The notes below the pieces were generated by a model. It was given only the letters and a program-made list of their open reading frames with translations, searched no databases and was not told where the DNA came from. The translations under genes and the position numbers were made by a program. A stretch of 18,550 nt of DNA, taken from Ruminococcaceae bacterium UBA3903 (GTDB lineage Bacteria; Bacillota; Clostridia; Oscillospirales; Acutalibacteraceae). Shown piece after piece: positions 14,771-18,550 of the stretch; the first letter of the stretch is position 1; each line of letters opens with the position of its first letter. Location: assembly GCA_002391625.1 (NCBI GenBank), contig DGFJ01000003.1, positions 1 to 18,550 on the forward strand, in the 5' to 3' direction.

Positions 14771-14830
14771 ATTTATTTTTACAATTCAAAGTATGCTTTT
14801 ACAGGCTATTAAATAAACACCTAAAATATA

Positions 14831-16459
14831 TTAGTACATACCGCCCATATCAGGAGCAGCTGGCATTGCTGGTGCAGCTGGTTCCTTAATATCTGCTACT
14901 AATGATTCAGTCGTTAATACCATAGCAGCAACGGAAGCAGCGTTTTGTAAAGCAGAACGTGTAACCTTTGTTGGGTCAATGATACCAGCGGCAATCATAT
15001 CTGTATATTCTTCCTTTAGAGCGTTAAAGCCATATCCAACTTTATCAGCAGACTTAATATTTGCAACAATTACAGAACCTTCTAAGCCTGCATTAGCTGC
15101 AATTTGACGAATAGGCTCTTCCAAGGACTTCAGAACAATAGACATACCTGTTTTCTCATCACCCTGAGATGCTTTAACAAGCGCCTGTACAGCTGGAATA
15201 GCATCCATTAATGCAATACCACCACCAGCAACAATGCCTTCCTCAACAGCTGCCTTTGTAGCTGCTAAAGCATCCTCTATTCTTAGCTTTTTCTCTTTCA
15301 TTTCTATTTCAGTGGCAGCACCAACCTTGATAACCGCTACACCACCTGCAAGCTTTGCCAGACGTTCCTGTAATTTTTCACGGTCAAAATCAGAAGTAGT
15401 TGTTTCTATTTGGCTACGAATCTGACCAACTCTAGCTTTAATCTGAGCAGAGTCACCAGCACCATCAACAATAATTGTGTTTTCCTTGTCAACCTTTACC
15501 TGTCTAGCACGACCAAGCTGTTCTAGTGTAGTATCCTTAAGCTCTAAACCTAGGTCGGCAGAAATAACCTGACCACCTGTTAGTGTAGCTATATCCTGCA
15601 GCATTTCTTTTCTTCTGTCACCAAAGCCAGGTGCTTTGACAGCTACGCAAGTAAATGTGCCACGCAATTTATTAAGAACCAAGGTTGTTAATGCCTCACC
15701 CTCAACATCCTCAGCAATAATCAACAGCTTTTTGCCAGCCTGTACTATTTGCTCTAGCAGTGGCAAAATTTCCTGAATATTAGAAATCTTCTTATCAGTG
15801 ATTAGCAGATATGCGTCATCTAATTCTGCTACCATTTTTTCTGTATCTGTAACCATATATGGTGCAATATAGCCACGGTCAAACATCATACCCTCTACAA
15901 CCTCTGAATAGGTTTCAGCAGTCTTAGATTCTTCTACTGTTATAACACCATCTGTGCTTACCTTTTCCATTGCCTCTGCTATAAGCTTACCAATATACTC
16001 ATCAGCAGATGAGTTAGAAGCAATGCTGGCAATATCTTCTGTACCATTAACCTGTTTGGAGTTTTTCACAATTGCGTCTACAGCAGCAGTAACTGCCTTT
16101 TGAATACCACCCTTTAAAATCATAGGGTTAGCACCTGCTGCAACGTTTTTCATCCCCTCACGGATAAGAGCCTGTGCCAATAGTGTAGCGGTTGTTGTAC
16201 CGTCACCGGCAATGTCATTTGTTTTTATAGAAACCTCTTTTACCAGCTGAGCACCCATATTCTCAAAAGGATCATCTAGTTCTATTTCTTTAGCAATGGT
16301 TACACCATCATTTGTAATTAGTGGTGCACCAAATTTTTTATCTAAAACAACATTTCTGCCCTTTGGTCCTAATGTGATTTTAACTGTATCAGCCAATTGG
16401 TCAATACCGCTCATTAAAGCTTTTCTTGCGTCCTCGCCATAAACAATTTGTTTAGCCAT
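14831..16459 (-). CDS. groEL: Chaperonin GroEL (60 kDa)
   Basis: GroEL forms the ATP-driven double-ring folding chamber capped by GroES. The N-terminus MAKQIVYGEDARKALMSGID, TLGPKGRNVVLDKKFG and the ATP-site GDGTTTATLLAQ (Asp86) are intact, as is the VAGGGIALMDA region. The length of 542 residues is normal. The C-terminus, PAAPDMGGMY, has a single GGM unit rather than the long Gly-Met repeat of the enterobacterial protein, which is frequent in Clostridia. AGGAGG lies 10 nt before the ATG, and groES ends 36 nt upstream. Control is through the CIRCE element in front of groES. Confidence 0.99.
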   Translation of the reverse strand: MAKQIVYGEDARKALMSGIDQLADTVKITLGPKGRNVVLDKKFGAPLITNDGVTIAKEIELDDPFENMGAQLVKEVSIKTNDIAGDGTTTATLLAQALIREGMKNVAAGANPMILKGGIQKAVTAAVDAIVKNSKQVNGTEDIASIASNSSADEYIGKLIAEAMEKVSTDGVITVEESKTAETYSEVVEGMMFDRGYIAPYMVTDTEKMVAELDDAYLLITDKKISNIQEILPLLEQIVQAGKKLLIIAEDVEGEALTTLVLNKLRGTFTCVAVKAPGFGDRRKEMLQDIATLTGGQVISADLGLELKDTTLEQLGRARQVKVDKENTIIVDGAGDSAQIKARVGQIRSQIETTTSDFDREKLQERLAKLAGGVAVIKVGAATEIEMKEKKLRIEDALAATKAAVEEGIVAGGGIALMDAIPAVQALVKASQGDEKTGMSIVLKSLEEPIRQIAANAGLEGSVIVANIKSADKVGYGFNALKEEYTDMIAAGIIDPTKVTRSALQNAASVAAMVLTTESLVADIKEPAAPAMPAAPDMGGMY

Positions 16460-16495
16460 AATATATATTCCTCCTATATGTTTAATCTGTTTTAC

Positions 16496-16783
16496 TTATT
16501 CTTCAACAATAGCTAAAATATCAGACTGACGTACTACCGTATAATCTTCACCGTCAAGCTTCACAGGCGTGCCTGCGTACTGACTTGTAATTACTTTGTC
16601 GCCAACCTTTACATACATTTCAACTTCTTTACCGTCTACTAGTCCACCAGGTCCTACAGCAATAATATCTGAGAACTGTGGCTTCTCCTGTGCAGATCCT
16701 GCCAAAACGATACCGCTTTTTGTTGTTTCCTCTGCTTCTTCAGGTTTTAGGACAACTCTGTCCAATAGTGGTTTAATAGTCAT
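16496..16783 (-). CDS. groES: Co-chaperonin GroES (10 kDa)
   Basis: GroES is the heptameric lid of the GroEL chamber. The start at ATG 16783 is set by AAGGAGG 8 nt upstream and by the family N-terminus MTIKPLLDRVVLKPEEAEE. This gives 95 residues, the usual length. The frame is open 7 codons upstream but that part overlaps the ribosome binding site. The mobile loop is TTKSGIVLAGSAQEKPQ. The C-terminal SDILAIVEE closes the fold. It is the first gene of the groESL operon. Confidence 0.98.
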   Translation of the reverse strand: MTIKPLLDRVVLKPEEAEETTKSGIVLAGSAQEKPQFSDIIAVGPGGLVDGKEVEMYVKVGDKVITSQYAGTPVKLDGEDYTVVRQSDILAIVEE

Positions 16784-16816
16784 ATAGATTGCCTCCTTAA
16801 GCAATTAATTGTTATA

Positions 16817-16843
16817 TTAGCACTCTGTTACCTTGAGTGCTAA
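16817..16843. promoter_or_regulatory. CIRCE operator (HrcA binding site)
   Basis: TTAGCACTC, nine bases, then GAGTGCTAA: a perfect match to the CIRCE consensus. It covers the predicted transcription start of groESL. HrcA repressor binds CIRCE under normal conditions and releases it on heat stress. hrcA itself is not in the window. Confidence 0.97.
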
Positions 16844-16847
16844 AAGT

Positions 16848-16876
16848 ATAATAACCTTTTTTATATAAAAAATCAA
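16848..16876 (-). promoter_or_regulatory. Sigma-A promoter of groESL
   Basis: On the minus strand TTGATT (16876-16871) and TATTAT (16853-16848) are separated by 17 bp. The start point would fall near 16841, inside CIRCE, so the operator sits at the beginning of the transcript as is usual for class I heat-shock operons. Confidence 0.75.
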
Positions 16877-16924
16877 GAGAAATTTTGTAGCTTAATAAAT
16901 TGTTTACAATTACCATTTTTTTAT

Positions 16925-17260
16925 TCAGGCGAAAAGGCATTGTACTAAAAACATATACAAAGCAGTACCGCCACCTACGCTTAACAGCATATTATGCTTC
17001 CATTTATGTACCAAAATAATTACAACTACAGTAATAAGCTCTGGTAAACCATAAGGGTATGCTAACACATTGGTGGATTTTAAACAATATACTACCAGCA
17101 TACCTATAACAGCATATGGCAATACCTTCCCTAGATATAATATATACGGTGGGATAGGTTTATTAGAACGAAATATAATAAAAGGAAGGGAACGAATTAA
17201 AAAAGTGACCGCTGCAATGACTAAAATAGTAGTTATGGATTGTATCGGTGTTTGTGTCAT
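16925..17260 (-). CDS. azlD: AzlD-family branched-chain amino acid transport subunit
   Basis: This small membrane protein of 111 residues has about four hydrophobic segments and the family pattern FLIRSLPFIIF near the N-terminus, with PPYILYLGKVLPYAVIGML in the middle. With AzlC it forms an exporter of branched-chain amino acids and their toxic analogues (azaleucine resistance in Bacillus, BrnFE in Corynebacterium). The ATG overlaps the azlC stop (ATGA), so the two are translated together. No clear terminator follows before the groESL promoter region. Confidence 0.92.
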   Translation of the reverse strand: MTQTPIQSITTILVIAAVTFLIRSLPFIIFRSNKPIPPYILYLGKVLPYAVIGMLVVYCLKSTNVLAYPYGLPELITVVVIILVHKWKHNMLLSVGGGTALYMFLVQCLFA

Positions 17261-17949
17261 TGCTCCAGCCTCTTTTCCAGTGGCTTTTTAACAGCTGATA
17301 ATGAAATTAAAATAATAGCCATAGATGGTATTAGAAAAAAATCCGAGCCGAAAATCAACAAACATATCACAGTACCTACAACTCCAATAATAGCAGATAG
17401 ATGATTTTTTTGGTTTTCCCATTGTTCTACAAATATAACAACAAATAATGCAGTCATAACAAAATCAATACCTTTTGTATTAAAGCTAAATAATTCACCA
17501 GCTATACCACCTAAAGTACACCCAGTTATCCAGTATATATGATTAAGCAGAGTTGTAAAAAAATAAAATCTATTTTTGCTAACGCTGTCTGGTACAAAAG
17601 ACGAGCAGACCAGTGAATATGTTTCATCGGTTAACCCAAATATTGCATATATTTTATATACACCTAAATCTTTATACTTATCTATTAAAGATAGACCGTA
17701 AAAAAGATGACGTGCGTTAACGGCTATTGTCATAATAACAGCTGATAATATATCAAATTTGTCCGAAAGCAGATCAATCATAACAAATTGCATTGACCCA
17801 CAGTATACCAACAATGCCGATATGCTTGACCACCAAAATCCATATCCCTTATTTGATAATAATATTCCAAAGGCCGCACCCATAAAGACATATCCCAGCA
17901 TTACTGGTATAGTCTTTGGGAAAGCAGCCTTTATCGCCTTTCTATTCAA
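17257..17949 (-). CDS. azlC: AzlC-family branched-chain amino acid permease, large subunit
   Basis: This is the large exporter subunit, 230 residues with several membrane spans. Family patterns include TIPVMLGYVFMGAAFGILL, LLVYCGSMQFVMIDLL, and NARHLFYGLSLIDKY followed by GLTDETYSLV. The start is TTG at 17949, supported by GGAGG 8 nt upstream. Substrate specificity within the family cannot be read from sequence. It overlaps azlD by 4 nt. The methyltransferase gene upstream ends 67 nt away, so azlC may have its own promoter in that AT-rich gap, but none stands out. Confidence 0.93.
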   Translation of the reverse strand: MNRKAIKAAFPKTIPVMLGYVFMGAAFGILLSNKGYGFWWSSISALLVYCGSMQFVMIDLLSDKFDILSAVIMTIAVNARHLFYGLSLIDKYKDLGVYKIYAIFGLTDETYSLVCSSFVPDSVSKNRFYFFTTLLNHIYWITGCTLGGIAGELFSFNTKGIDFVMTALFVVIFVEQWENQKNHLSAIIGVVGTVICLLIFGSDFFLIPSMAIILISLSAVKKPLEKRLEQ

Positions 17950-18016
17950 TTAAGCTTCCTCCAAAATGCAATATTTTAAATATAATCTTCAGTTGATATA
18001 ATACACACAAAAATAA

Positions 18017-18550
18017 CTATTTTACTTTGCGTCCTATAATCATTGAATGATTGCTAGCACCCAAAATGCTCTTTTCACGACAGGTTTTATAGTGATAATC
18101 ACACCATATATTAAACTGTTCGTCGTTTAACCTATCAATTTTTTCGCCTAAAGTAGTAGAAATACCATCTTGTGCAAAATGGTCAACTATCTCTAAAGAA
18201 TGATTACGTAATAGCTGTTCCATCTCCTGTGGTGATGCATAATACGTATCAGTCCAAAAACAATTTGGGCTATCATGTCTTAATGTACCTGTATTAACAA
18301 GCTGGTTACCTAAGTCATTTAACAAATATTCTGTATTACCAGTAGCAATAAATGGAAAAATAAAATATCTGCTAATATACGTTATGGCTAACAGCCCATT
18401 AGGCTTTAAAACCCGTAAACATTCCGATATACATTGCTCACGTAGTGCCTTTTCAGTTAAATGATAATACGGACCCATATTTAGGACAATATCAAAGGAT
18501 TTATCTGAAAATGCTGATAAATCACAGGCGTGAGCACGGAAATCAATTTT
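18017..18550 (-). CDS. Class I SAM-dependent methyltransferase, C-terminal part
   Basis: The frame stays open to the right edge of the window, so the start and the SAM-binding motif I are missing. The visible 177 residues begin KIDFRAHACDLSAFSDKSFD. They include the post-motif stretch FDIVLNMGPYYHL and motif LRVLKPNGLLAITYI, typical of small-molecule class I methyltransferases (Methyltransf_11/25 type). An internal ATG at 18478 lies inside the conserved FDIVLNMGPYYHL stretch and is not the true start. The substrate is not recognisable. The gene runs in the same direction as azlCD, 67 nt upstream. Confidence 0.85.
   Translation of the reverse strand, partial: KIDFRAHACDLSAFSDKSFDIVLNMGPYYHLTEKALREQCISECLRVLKPNGLLAITYISRYFIFPFIATGNTEYLLNDLGNQLVNTGTLRHDSPNCFWTDTYYASPQEMEQLLRNHSLEIVDHFAQDGISTTLGEKIDRLNDEQFNIWCDYHYKTCREKSILGASNHSMIIGRKVK

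Noticed and set aside
16880..16924. Terminator for azlD from AATTGT/ACAATT
   Set aside because: The stem is only six weak base pairs and the T-run lies on the plus-strand side, not downstream on the minus strand.
1..18550. CRISPR arrays, tRNA or rRNA genes, phage or defence systems
   Set aside because: I found no regularly spaced repeats beyond the three-copy TTGCAA set, no cloverleaf or rRNA signatures, and no phage, toxin or restriction-type proteins in any frame.

Overview
The window is AT-rich DNA from an anaerobic Firmicute, most likely class Clostridia. The supporting signs are an IspH fused to a four-repeat ribosomal S1 protein, formate-tetrahydrofolate ligase, a HrcA-type CIRCE operator in front of groESL, strong AGGAGG-type ribosome binding sites, several TTG starts, and gene orders typical of that class. 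The genus cannot be read from the sequence. Position 1 lies inside an insertion-sequence end, which would fit a contig broken at a repeat.

Layout. (1) 1-59: two tandem ends of an ISL3-like element. (2) 64-5592, minus strand: a five-gene operon of RpiR-type regulator, HI0933/BaiN-like flavoprotein, cmk, plsC and ispH-rpsA, ending in a strong terminator at 64-96. (3) 5593-5816: a divergent promoter region in which the palindrome TTGCAA occurs three times at exactly 41-bp spacing. (4) 5817-7251, plus strand: hisH-hisF followed by a 34-bp perfect palindrome acting as terminator. (5) 7412-9452: a YeiH-type transporter divergent from a LysR regulator that is split by a frameshift at an A7 run. (6) 9487-10289: a graveyard holding a broken small membrane-protein gene, an internally deleted IS3-family remnant and an internally deleted ISL3-family remnant. 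(7) 10332-14541, minus strand: fhs, tsaE, tsaB, rpiB and upp as one probable read-through unit, with its own promoter, a candidate RNA switch at the rpiB start, and a terminator. (8) 14744-16876, minus strand: groES-groEL with CIRCE, promoter and terminator. (9) 16925-17949, minus strand: azlC-azlD branched-chain amino acid exporter. (10) 18017-18550, minus strand: the 3' part of a class I methyltransferase gene that continues past the right edge.

Most of the window is housekeeping: isoprenoid precursor synthesis, translation, phospholipid and nucleotide metabolism, tRNA t6A modification, one-carbon metabolism and protein folding. I see no convincing new multi-gene system. The points most worth a second look are the rpiB leader, the 41-bp-phased TTGCAA sites between the rpiR and hisH promoters, the homopolymer frameshift in the LysR gene, and the layered IS relics.
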